Source of the DNA: Euglena gracilis
Taxonomy: Eukaryota > Euglenida > Euglenophyceae > Euglenales
Reading direction: 5' to 3'
Assembly: GCA_039621445.1 (NCBI GenBank)
Contig: CP154956.1
Location: 36,836,444 to 36,900,443 of the forward strand
DNA length: 64,000 nt
Shown piece by piece: positions 11,943 to 33,113 of the stretch. How positions within the stretch are numbered: position 1 is the first letter of the stretch; every line of letters starts with the position of its first letter. Under the pieces are notes generated by a model, which worked only from the letters and a program-made list of their open reading frames with translations, had not been told where the DNA came from and searched no databases. The position numbers and the translations under genes are program-made.

Positions 11943-12100
11943 CTACCGAGCGGAAAGGACGCCTGGCCGCGTCGCACCGCCGCCACGCTGGGGCTGCGGC
12001 CGCCCATCCGTGGGGAGAAGCCGCCCGCGGCGTCCGGCGCGACGGCGGTCCCCGGGCTGGACTCGAGCCACGTGGACGGGGCGCGGGTCAGGCGTCCACC
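11943..12100 (-). CDS. possible exon, Ser/Ala/Pro-rich
   Basis: The minus-strand frame includes RAPSTWLESSPGTAVAPDAA and GGRSPSVAAVRRGQASF, with a GT donor after CCGCTCG. No AG acceptor is found at the other end, so it is either a nonconventional intron border or a chance open frame. Confidence 0.3.
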
Positions 12101-12147
12101 GCGGGGAGGCCCGGCCCAGGGGGGGGGGGGGGACGTTACCCACTTGG

Positions 12148-12182
12148 GCCATACGGCAATTTGTGTGCCCAAACACACAAAT
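12148..12182. other. perfect short hairpin
   Basis: AATTTGTGTG and its complement CACACAAATT are separated by six bases. It lies within a presumed intron. Confidence 0.85.
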
Positions 12183-12602
12183 TGTTTCCCGGCCCCATTT
12201 TTGCCAGACGCGTCGGTGGACGGGGAAGGCGCAGCGGTGTTGAGACAACCACCCAAAACGTCAAATTTGCTGAGATTTTGAGTATTTGGACGTTTTGGAG
12301 GTTTTTTGATTTGGGGGTGGGGACATTCTCGGGTCACGAACTGGCTCAGTTAGGGGGGGGGGGTCAGTCGGAGCATCAGCAGACAGCCTCACTCTATTGT
12401 GAGGCAGTCTTTTTCGAACGAACTGGATTGTTAGATGGATAGTCTAGTCAACCTCAGGCGGGCCATCCTCAGCCCTGGGACTCCCGTGTGGCGACAGGTG
12501 CGAAGTTGCAGCGCAGCCCGATGGGATTGGTTTGGGCAGTTTGGTTGCCACACCCGGCCCACAGGGAAGGCCGGCCCACCCGCTGGCGCGTCGCGCGCGC
12601 AC

Positions 12603-12742
12603 CGCCGGGGCCGGGCCTCGGCGGGCTGGGCCGCCGCCTCCCTGACCGCCGTCAGCGGCCGCCGAGGGGAGGCGGCGGTGACGGGGAGGGCGGCGATGCT
12701 GCCGCGCGGCGAGAGGGCGGAGATCCCCAGCGGCTTGACGGG
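12603..12742 (-). CDS. probable exon, Ala/Pro/Arg-rich
   Basis: 140 bases bounded by CCACAG|CCCGTC and CGGCG|GTGCGC on the minus strand, giving 46 codons plus two bases. The peptide includes PVKPLGISALSPRGSIAALP and TAVREAAAQPAEARPR. The donor GTGCGC resembles the donors of the phased exons at 20-25 kb, which supports membership of the same gene or a similar one. Confidence 0.5.
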
Positions 12743-13614
12743 CTGTGGGCGGGCACGCAGGCGGCGACGGGGGGGGGGGAGCGAGACCCGGACACAGAAA
12801 CCTCCGACGCCATCAGGGCAAACCTTAAGCACAAAAAAAAATGAAAACAATCCACGGGAAAAATGGCCGAAAAAAATGGCCATATGTGGGAAAGGTGGGT
12901 CGACCTTGGGCGGGAAAGTAATTCTTGGTATCCCTGGAACATCGACCATCCACCCGAAAGCTTCTGATAATGCGGTTCTCGACTTTTAATTTTCGACCCC
13001 ACACTCGACGTCTGGACTGGACGTTAGCCAGCCCTTAGCCCTAAGGGCGGTCCTCACAGCGGCAGGGTTTGGTATAAGAACAGGTGGGGGGGGCCTGGAC
13101 GTACACCCTCCTTATATCGAACCCTGCATGGGGGTGGTCCTTAACAAAAAAAAAACGTCCTTTAAGGACTGCCCTGGCCACCGTACCCCCGGGGGGTGCT
13201 TCTTGGGGCTTGTTCTCGAGCCGCAGGCGATCAATAGGAAGGTACATAGTTAACAAAAAAAACACCTCCATCGCATCAACGTCCCCATATTTTTGGCCCC
13301 TTAGCCATCATTTCTTGCCCCTGATCAGCCAGCGCTGTCTTGTCTGGCCCGGGTGGAAAGCAAGCCTTCAGAGAGTTTCCTGGCTTGTGCCGAGGGCCAC
13401 CCGCAGGCCAGCTGCTGCGGCCTCACAAAACGTTGCATTTGGAGGTGGCATATGGAGAGACATGAAAGACAGACCTTCGAGGAGGCGTGGGCATCCAATG
13501 GGGACAACGACAGCCGTGGGGATCTCGGAGCCCTCGGGCTGGTGGGCGGCAGCGCCCTGCACATGTGTCACATATCGCAGGTTTGTCTTTTGTGCCTGCT
13601 AGGTGTGTGTCTGT

Positions 13615-13735
13615 ATGTGTGGGTGGTGTGTGGGTGGGTGGGTGGGGGTGGGGGGGGTGGGGGGGTGGGGAGGTTTGGGTGGGTGGGTGAGTGGGTGTGA
13701 GTGGGCGGGTGGGCAGGCAGACGGGTCGGTGGTGG
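13615..13735. repeat. GGTG/GGGT simple repeat
   Basis: G/T-only stretch of GTGG, GGTG and GGGT words with long G runs. Confidence 0.9.
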
Positions 13736-14588
13736 GGGTGCATGTGCGCGTGCATCGGTCACGTCCATATTTCTCGCTGCTGGTAGTAGTGTCAACTACA
13801 CCATTTTAGGCAGCCAAACTCGCGTCAACATGCATCTGGTTTGTTCCTTGGCGCAAGGAAGCAAACGTACCGTCTTAGAGGGTCAGGAATGCACATTCTC
13901 ATTGAGACACAAAATTCGGGCAGCTTTGGTGAAGATGTGTGTTTGTGCATTCTGGAAATAGAGTGCACATGTGTGCATTCCGGATGGTGCCATCTTCTTC
14001 CAGACTGGGTGTAAACACCACAAATCTGACCCACTTGACTTCACCCCGACCACACAGCCCACCCCCTCATTTTCTAGTTCAGCCCCATTTCGCAGCTGCT
14101 TCAAGACTACTACTGGTACAATGCGTGGCTGGACAAACGCTCAGCAACCTCGACCTGGCTTTGCCACCGTGCGTTCAGGGGACATGCCGGCTGTGCGAAG
14201 GGGGAATGCAGACACGCATTGATGGACACATTGAAGGACACACTGGGCGTGGTCCCATTGTTTTCCTGCCTTCAATCCAAGGCATGGACGACTTGGACTT
14301 GCAGGACATGGGTGTCTGAGGGGACTTGGCAGGAGTGTAGCTGTGCTAGGCTGTCCGCTGGAATGCGACACCGGCAAGGGCGGGGGAAACCCTGCTCGGA
14401 ACGGACACATTCATGCCCTTCAGTGGCAGGGGAACCACCCCCTGGATCCCAAGTTGCCCGGCAAGCCGGAACGAGCACTTGCGCGCTCCAGTTCACCCAC
14501 CGCTGCCCCCCCCCCCTGCCCAGCCCTTGTGCTAAACTCGTCCCCCCCCCCCCCCTAATAGAAGCGCGGGGCCGCTGCATGCGCAGGG

Positions 14589-14755
14589 TCCAAATAAAAG
14601 CGCACCCCCACCGTCGAAGGCGGCGGTCCGCTACAAGCGCACCCCCAGTTTGATGGGATTTCGAAAGGAAACCAACAAAAATCGGACAGAAAGGGTCCAA
14701 ATAGAAGCGCACCCCCCCCGCCATCAGAGGCGGCGGTCCACTATAAAAGTTCTAT
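14589..14755 (+). repeat. two-copy direct repeat
   Basis: The block GGTCCAAATA(A/G)AAGCGCACC followed by a GGCGGCGGTCC word is present at about 14588-14640 and again at 14696-14745, interrupted by unique sequence. Confidence 0.75.
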
Positions 14756-16204
14756 TAAAAGGGGGGTTTACTCTCATGAACATGTGGAACATGTCAAGAC
14801 GCAAATGTGTCCCCGACCCTGTGGAGGTGATGGGGCCTGCTGCCAGGGTTGCCGAACCCAGGTCCCAAAACGTGTCTAACCACACACAACCAACGGGCCA
14901 ACTGAACAACCTTATGTGTGTTGGGCTGCGGTGCAGCACTGTGCCCAGGGTCAACGCAGGGCCAGGTCAGGTCAGGCCCTGGCCAGGTCGACCAGGGTCA
15001 ACGCAGGGTTTGTGTCTTTTTCACACACCGTGTGCACTGGGTGTACTGGCACCTCGAGAGCGAAACGCCCCTATCGCCACTTGCAGCATGGGGGGAAAAT
15101 CGGTCCGTAAACTTGGAAATATTGCAAAACCCAAATGGGCCCAAAGAATCTGACACAGTTGGTCAGTCCTTGCCCCAAAGACTGCGAGTTAGGCACAGGC
15201 ACATCACGAAAGAGATTACTGCTAAACCAAAGAATTTTCCCAATGCTTCTGTTTCCGCACATTCCTGTGTCGCACCGTGGAGAAACAAATGAGGAAGGGA
15301 CTTCGGTTCCCGAGGAACCCTCAATGACAAGAACCCCAATCCACAACTGTGGCCAGCTGTGTTTCATGCGCAAAAAGCCATCCTGGGCATTTTTTCAAAT
15401 ACCTGCCACACCACCGAATTTTTGCATTCCTACGGGCCATCCACGCCCCCCCCTCTCTGGCCTGAGTTTGAAGCCACACAGCCAGAGTGTCAACCTCTCT
15501 GTGAGGATGGAATGGAATCCAGGGACGAGGCAGCCCTGGAGCGAAGCACGGCAAAGGCGGACCACCACCTCTGGCCTTGCTGGCGACTGACGTCACCCAC
15601 AACACGGAACCCGTGTTTACCACGTGCGGAGATTTGACGCTCGAACCACCACCCCCCTCTGGCCGCTGTGAAGACCAGCGAAGGCGCATCGGCGCCCACT
15701 GTCTCCACCCACCCCATCCACAAAGGCTGCAGATGTGCAGGTGCACATTCCCCTCCTCTGTTCCCCCGAAAAGCCCCTGGGCCCCCTGGTGGGAGGGGTT
15801 TCTGCACAGGGTCACGCCAAATGGCTCAGCAAAAAATGCACATTTTTGGGGGGGAAGAAAGAACACAACCAAAGTTTGGTATATAATTAGTATTTGACTG
15901 CATATGAAGGCCGCCAAAGTTTTTATTACGCCCAGAACAGTTTGGTCCGCCCAAATATAAAGCCCCCCCTGAGGGTCTTGAAATCCCGCCCATATATAAA
16001 GCCGGGGGGTTTCAACTTTGGGGGGGGGGGGTTAGGGCATAGAATCAATCTCCCCCAGAGGGTCTGACGTGCAACCAGCACTTCAAAATTGGGACCTTGG
16101 CTCCGAAAATAAAAAAAGAGTGTTCCTTTTCACAATTGCGCAAAGGAACACGAAAAAGCTTCCGTGCGAGTTTGGCCACCTGAACTCATTTGAGATGAAG
16201 GGAT

Positions 16205-16721
16205 CAGGGAATTTCTTAAGGCCCCCGGGGGGGGGGGGTCCAGCCTCTGGCTGGCAAAAAGGCTGCTGGCTGGATTTGAGCTGCTGGCTGGACCCCCCCC
16301 CGGGGGGGGGGGGTGGGGGGGGGTGGGGGGGAGGGGGGGGGGGGACCGGGGCTGGAGGGGGCTGGGCTGGGCTGGGTCGGTGAAAAACAAAATTTTCTAA
16401 CACATTTTTGACATTTTCGACACTTTGGTGGATGGAGCTAGGTCAAGGCTGGGGGCTGTGCTGGAGGAAACTGTGGTGAGGGGAAAAAATGCAGGGATAG
16501 GTGAGCTGGGCAGCCCAGTTGGCTGGCCAGCCTGCGGCCGGCTGGCCCGGCCTTCGGCCGGCTGGCCCGGCCTCCGGCCAGGCTGGACCCGACTTTATTT
16601 CAGTCGACGCGGGGGGGGCGGGGGCTCCCAGCCCGAATTTGGGCTGCTGGCTGGATTTGAGCTGCTGGCTGGCTGGACCCCCCCGGGGGGTAGGGTACCC
16701 TCCAGCTTAAGAAATTCCCTG
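16205..16721. mobile_element. hAT-like non-autonomous transposon, family B, best copy
   Basis: The 517-base element has perfect 16-base terminal inverted repeats (CAGGGAATTTCTTAAG at 16205) and an exact 8-base target duplication GAAGGGAT (16197-16204 and 16722-16729). The interior carries G/C runs and repeated 'ctgctggctgga' words; no transposase. The CAGGG ends and 8-base duplication are hallmarks of the hAT superfamily. Four further members are at 24798, 25839, 29011 and 47787. Confidence 0.92.
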
Positions 16722-16730
16722 GAAGGGATA

Positions 16731-17885
<1,155 letters not shown>

Positions 17886-17935
17886 GTGTGTGAACCGAAG
17901 GCCGGAGGGAGGAGCAACAGAAGCGTGCAGCAAAC

Positions 17936-27957
<10,022 letters not shown>

Positions 27958-28055
27958 CTGGGGACCAGAGGGGGGGGGGGCTGGGCCTTGGGGGACCAGA
28001 GGACGCCACAACGTTGTCCCACGGGAAGAGGTATGCGACGTCACAAGGGCATTCT

Positions 28056-28385
28056 TGCTTTTCACTTACTTTTCACTCACTTACTTTTCACTTACTTTTC
28101 ACTGACTTTTGATTTTCCCCTCCTTGTCCAACAACCGCTAAATATTGCTACTGACCGGGTGGGGGGTCGCTATTTTGGCCAAATATTGTTACTGACGGGG
28201 GGGAGGGGTCGATAGACAAGACCGGGGTCAAAGAGGCGAATGTCAGGAGAAAAAAAAGATCACCTGGAAAAAGATCGCTACTGCCGGGGGGGGGGGGGCG
28301 TTGGGCAAGGCCGGGCGTTGGACCAGGGAGAGGGGGGGGTTTACTTTTCACTGACTTTTCACTTACTTTTCATTCACGCTGCTGG
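28056..28385. repeat. ACTTACTTTTC and CTACTG tandem words
   Basis: TTTTCACTTAC words at 28060-28120 return at 28340-28375, with related TTACTGACGGGG words between them. From here to 29010 there is no supported gene. Confidence 0.6.
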
Positions 28386-29010
28386 CCAGAGAGGTATGGG
28401 AGGCCTCTTGGTTACCCCCCAGCACATTCGGAGATTTTCACTTCAAATTAGCGGCGCAACCCTCCAGCCTCTGGACTGGACCACCCACAGGGGGGGGGGA
28501 TCGTCAAGCGACGCCCTGCCTGGGACAGGTTGCGGTGCTTCTGCCGGCCCTGAGGTCTTCCCCCCCACCCTCCGCTGGCCGCTGGCCAACCCAAGTCCGG
28601 CCCATGAAGCCCATTTCTGGCCCAACGTTGCACCCCCGAAAGCGAAAAAATCGTCACTGTCCAGCCGCCCTTCAGGCGGCGGGAGAATAAAGAAAACTCG
28701 ATGGGGGCGGGGGGTCAGGGGCCGGAAAACGGCTGCCGGCTGGGTGGTCCATTGGGCCATTTTTCGGCTTAAGCAACACAGTGGACATAAGGCCACTTCG
28801 TCCACTTCAGTCCAGGTCGAAGGCCCCAATGGCGATGCAGTTCCTGTCCACTGACAAACCAAATCCCGAGGCAATCGACGCATCGCGGGCAGGGCAACCC
28901 ACACGACATCCCCGGATAACGGGAGCCAGAGGCAGTACAGCAAAGATTCGGAGGACGTGGAACGCTTCGGAAAGAGGGGGCTGGGATTCCCTCTGGAACG
29001 GCATCAGACC

Positions 29011-29467
29011 CAGGGAATTTCTTAAGGACCCGGGGGGGTCAAGCCAGCTGGCTGGAGAAGCTGCTGGGAAAAAAGGTTCAGGGGTGGGGTGTCCAAGGGG
29101 GATTCAGTTGCCGGGTTGGATCCGGCTGGCACACAAAAAAAAGGAAAAAAACCCAAATCCAACTGGGATGCATTTTTGAGCCAAAAACTTTGAGGTGAAC
29201 ATCCAAAAAAAAAAGGACAAAAAGGACCATTTTGGGGCATTGTTGGGGCACCCATCTTTTTAAAAAAAATCGTCTTTAGCACCCAACGTTTTCGGTCCAA
29301 CCCGGATTTGCCGGGCTGCAGAAACTTTATAACTCGACCCCCCTCCGTGGACCTTGCTGTGGAATGTGGCCCACAGCCTGGCGAGGTGGTGCCTGGAAGA
29401 AAACGTGCTGGCTGGTTGGCCCCCCCGACCTGTGGGTAGGGCGGGATTCAGCTTCTGAAAATCCCTG
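29011..29467. mobile_element. hAT-like family B transposon
   Basis: 457 bases; starts CAGGGAATTTCTTAAG, ends GAAAATCCCTG. Flanking octamers ATCAGACC and GCCAGACC share six bases. It lies about 200 bases beyond the stop codon of the acyl-CoA dehydrogenase gene, so it may lie in or near its 3' UTR. Confidence 0.8.
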
Positions 29468-29661
29468 GCCAGACCGACATGGAATCACTTGGCGGCGAGG
29501 GAAGAATGGGTGGAAGGGAAACCCTTCCGGCGAATTAGCGACAGGCGGAAGGAGACGTTGAGACGAGGCGTTCTCTGCCCGGCGGGGAAAGAGTGGCACG
29601 GTGGGACGCTCCGCAATGCTCAGAGTTGGGGCCAGTGGTGCGGCGCTGGACCGGCGGCCGC

Positions 29662-29826
29662 TCAGTGGGCGCCGTGGCCGGGCGGCTTCGGCATCGCCAC
29701 CGTCCGCCCCTCGTACTCCTTCAGCAGCCGGCCCGCGATGACGAGGTGCTGGACCTCGGACGTCCCCTCATAGATCTCCGTGATGCGCGCGTCCCGGTAG
29801 TACCGCTCCGCCGGCATGTCGCTGAC
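29662..29826 (-). CDS. ACADS: ACADS exon g (last), with stop
   Basis: 165 bases, 54 residues plus TGA. Contains [20 protein letters not shown] with the catalytic Glu, and the tail ending PKPPGHGAH. Confidence 0.93.
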   Translation of the reverse strand, partial: VSDMPAERYYRDARITEIYEGTSEVQHLVIAGRLLKEYEGRTVAMPKPPGHGAH

Positions 29827-32800
29827 CCGGGCGGCGGCCCCCGGACAGGTGTGTCCTGTCGTCCTGTCTACCGATCCCCCCTGGGGGGGTTCGCCACCAG
29901 ACAAGTCAGGCAGTACACACCTGGGTAACAACTTCTCGGCATCTCTAATGTCCAGACGTTAATGCCATACCTGCCTTACCCTGCAGAAAGTTTCCCCAAT
30001 CAGCCCCTCAAGAAAACATGATTTCAAGCAAGGTCAGCGGGGATGCGCAAGATGAAATGTGGTGGCTGCAACAGGATGCTGATGCTCACGGATCACCACC
30101 TCCAACATCCCGATGATTGCAACCTTTACATTGCATAAAAATACATAGTTTTCCAAATCTGTTCAGTTGCACATGTGAGCTGTGAAAAACTTTGGGGACC
30201 ACCAAGAAACATACGTCTTGAGTCCCAATTTGTTCCACCATGCGAAGTGCTTGATGAGATTTGCTCAAAACAAACACTCCAAGGCCGATGTCGATTTCAG
30301 GGGGAAGAGGAGGGAGTCGGAGCCACACAGGTCGTCCCACAACCCCCAAAGAGGGCCGCCGGGCGTAGCCCATGCCGCCCAGGACCTGGATGGCCTGGTG
30401 GGCGCAGAACGTCGCCGCCTCGCTCGCCGTCAGCTTCGCCATCGCCGCCTCCTTCACGTAGTCGTCCCCGCGGTCCTTCGCCTGCGCCGCCGCCCACGTC
30501 AGCAGCCGCGCCGCCTGCAACTTGCACTCCATCTGGCTCAGCTTCAGCTGGATGGAGGGCCACCGCCCCGCAGTGCCCTAAAAAACCCCCCAAATAACGT
30601 GGCGGGGTCCTTGCTCCTGGCGGGGGGCCAAGTAACTTGGCGGGGGGGGGGGCAAAAAAGATGGTTCCAGTAACTTGGCACCCCCCCCTTTTCAGGCAAT
30701 AGTCCTTTATGGCGCTGAAAAAGGGCACAAATAACCTGGCGGGGGGGCAGGGCCAAAGGTTGGTTCCAATAACCTGGCACCCCGGCAGGTTATTGGGGGG
30801 GGGGGGGTTATGGTGCCCCGGGGAAGACCACCGCACTGCCATGGGTTGCCCACTTTGCCGCCCGAGTGGAATCCAGAAAGCAGAAAGGGGGAGTGGATCC
30901 TCGGGTGGGTTCTGAAGGTTGGGTTGCAGTGTTTCAACCCGGCTGTTTTTACCACAAGCCGGGCGGTGTGCTCCGGGGCGCATCCTTTCCTGCGAGCTGG
31001 TGGAGGCGGGGGGTTTGCCACCACCCCACCTCTGGCGGGGGACCCACTCGGCCCGACCCACCCCCCAAGGGGGAAGGGGGGAGGGAGCTCGGTCAGGGCC
31101 CACCCCCCCCCAGGGTCTCGAAACTTAAACAAAAAATCTCTCGGCCGAGGGCAGTAGCCATGAGGCGTCCCACAAAACAGCCTTTTTTGAAGAAAAACAC
31201 TTGGTATGTTGGCCACCTGGAGGGGGGGGTTGGCCCACCACCCATTAGGGCACTCCACAAGGAAATGTTCCTTCGGCACCGAAGAAACATTTCGCCCTAA
31301 AAATCAGCCCCCCCCCAGAAACACGGGAAGCCATGGGGGGACCCCGGGAGGGTCCTCGAATGTCGTTCGAGGTCGTTCGAGGAGGATCAATATCCTCCTC
31401 GAACGTCGTTTGAGGTCGTTCCTCAAAATCCTCCTCGAATGTCGTTCGAGGTCGCTCAACGTCCTCCTCGCTCGGGCCCCCCCAAGTGTATTAACCCGAG
31501 TTGGGCGGCTCTTTGGGTGGGCTGTGTACCCTGTAGAGGCCAATCTAACAACGTTTAGCGGGAAGAATTCACCTGTTTACATAGAATCCTAACCCTAACC
31601 CTATCCCTTCAATTAACCACATAACTCTTTTATGTTCCGAATTGTTTTGTGTGCATGTTCACCAAACCCTATCCCTTTAACTAACAGTGTAAACCCCTTA
31701 ATTTTCAAAATTGTTTTGTGTACATGTTAACCTAACCATACATTATTCAAAAAAAATACCCTAACCCTAAACCCTAAAGATAACCCTAACCAGGGGGGGA
31801 AATGCGCTGGACGGCCCTCAGAAAAAATGCGCAAAAATGCGCAAAAAATGCGCAAAAAATGCGCTGAGTTTGTACATTCCTAAGGGGAAAAGGACTTAGA
31901 AAATTTTCCAACAATAAGCCCAAAATTAAACCAAAATCACCAAAAACAGCTGAAATGAAGGCATTTTTGGTCAAAAAAATGCACGACCAAGGCGTCACTC
32001 TCTGTTCACCAAAACCAACAATGTCAGCCATGGTTGCCCCTTACTTGTGACCAGGGAGGAAGGATTCGATGTGGGGTCTCTGAAAACCCCAGTGTCCTCA
32101 TCATCATTGGATGAGTACCCACACCTCATCACCCAAGGGTTTTTTCTTGAGGCGGGTCCCTTGGGTGGAAAAAAAAATGCGGAAATGGGTTCGTTGGTTA
32201 TAGAAATGGGTTAGTTGAACGTGGGCAAAATCCGGTGAGCATGTGGTTTGGTTGGTGTTGAAGAACGGTGTTGAAGAACACCAATGTCAAGTTTGTTTTT
32301 GACATATGGACAATGTGGACAATGTGGACAATGTGGACAAAAAGCCTCCAAAAAATGTAAAAAAATGAGAAAATGGAAAAATGCGAAAAAAAACCGCGCA
32401 AAAATGCGCATTTTGAAAAATTGACAAAAATGCGCAAAAATGCGCAGCGCATTTCCCCCCCCCCCTGCCCTAACCCTATTCATTCTAATAACCTCAGAAA
32501 TTCTCTCGGTATGGGAATATTTTTGAATAAAAATATTTATGAAGCAGTGCATTCCTGCGTAAGAAACAATATGTTTCTTTTAAAACGCGTGGAAAAATTT
32601 CCCCTACAGGGTACACAGCGAACCCAAAGAGTCGCCCAACTAGGGTTAATACACATGGGGGGACCCTCGCTCAGCGCCTTCGGCGCCTCGCTCGGGTCCC
32701 CCCATGTTTTTAACCCTAGTTGGGCGACTCTTTGGGTTCGCTGTGTACCCTGTACAGGGAAATATAGCAACCATGAGCGGGATGGTTGCAACCATTGGGG

Positions 32801-33074
32801 ATGAAATCTTAACCCTAACCGTATTCCTTCTAATAACCTCAGAAATTCTCTCGGTATGGGGATGGTTTTGAATAAAAATATTTATGAACGAGTGCATTCC
32901 TGTGTAAGAAACAATATGTTTAATTTAAAACGCGTGGAAAATTTCCCCCTACAGGGTACCAGCTACCCCAAAGTGTCGCCCAACTAGGGTTAATACACAT
33001 GGGGGGACCCTCGCTCGGCACCCTCTCTTTGCTTTCTTCCAGATCGTGCCAGTGAAAGAAAAAGACTTCAACAG

Positions 33075-33113
<39 letters not shown>

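Larger units (their letters stand above)
12743..16196. other. gene-poor stretch
   Basis: Holds G/T-rich simple sequence (13615-13735), a pair of direct repeats (14589-14755, listed separately), a short duplicated GGTCAACGCAGGG (14949 and 14997) and G/C-capped repeat ends (15960-16045). No exon could be supported. Confidence 0.4.

Noticed and set aside
28786-28880. A GFGLSVDRNCIAIGAFD peptide resembling an FG-GAP blade
   Set aside because: Single short match, stop codon directly after, no convincing splice borders.
30043-30138. A 31-codon Cys/His-containing ORF inside ACADS intron 6 (plus strand)
   Set aside because: Too short, no splice or homology support; Cys spacing does not match a defined finger.
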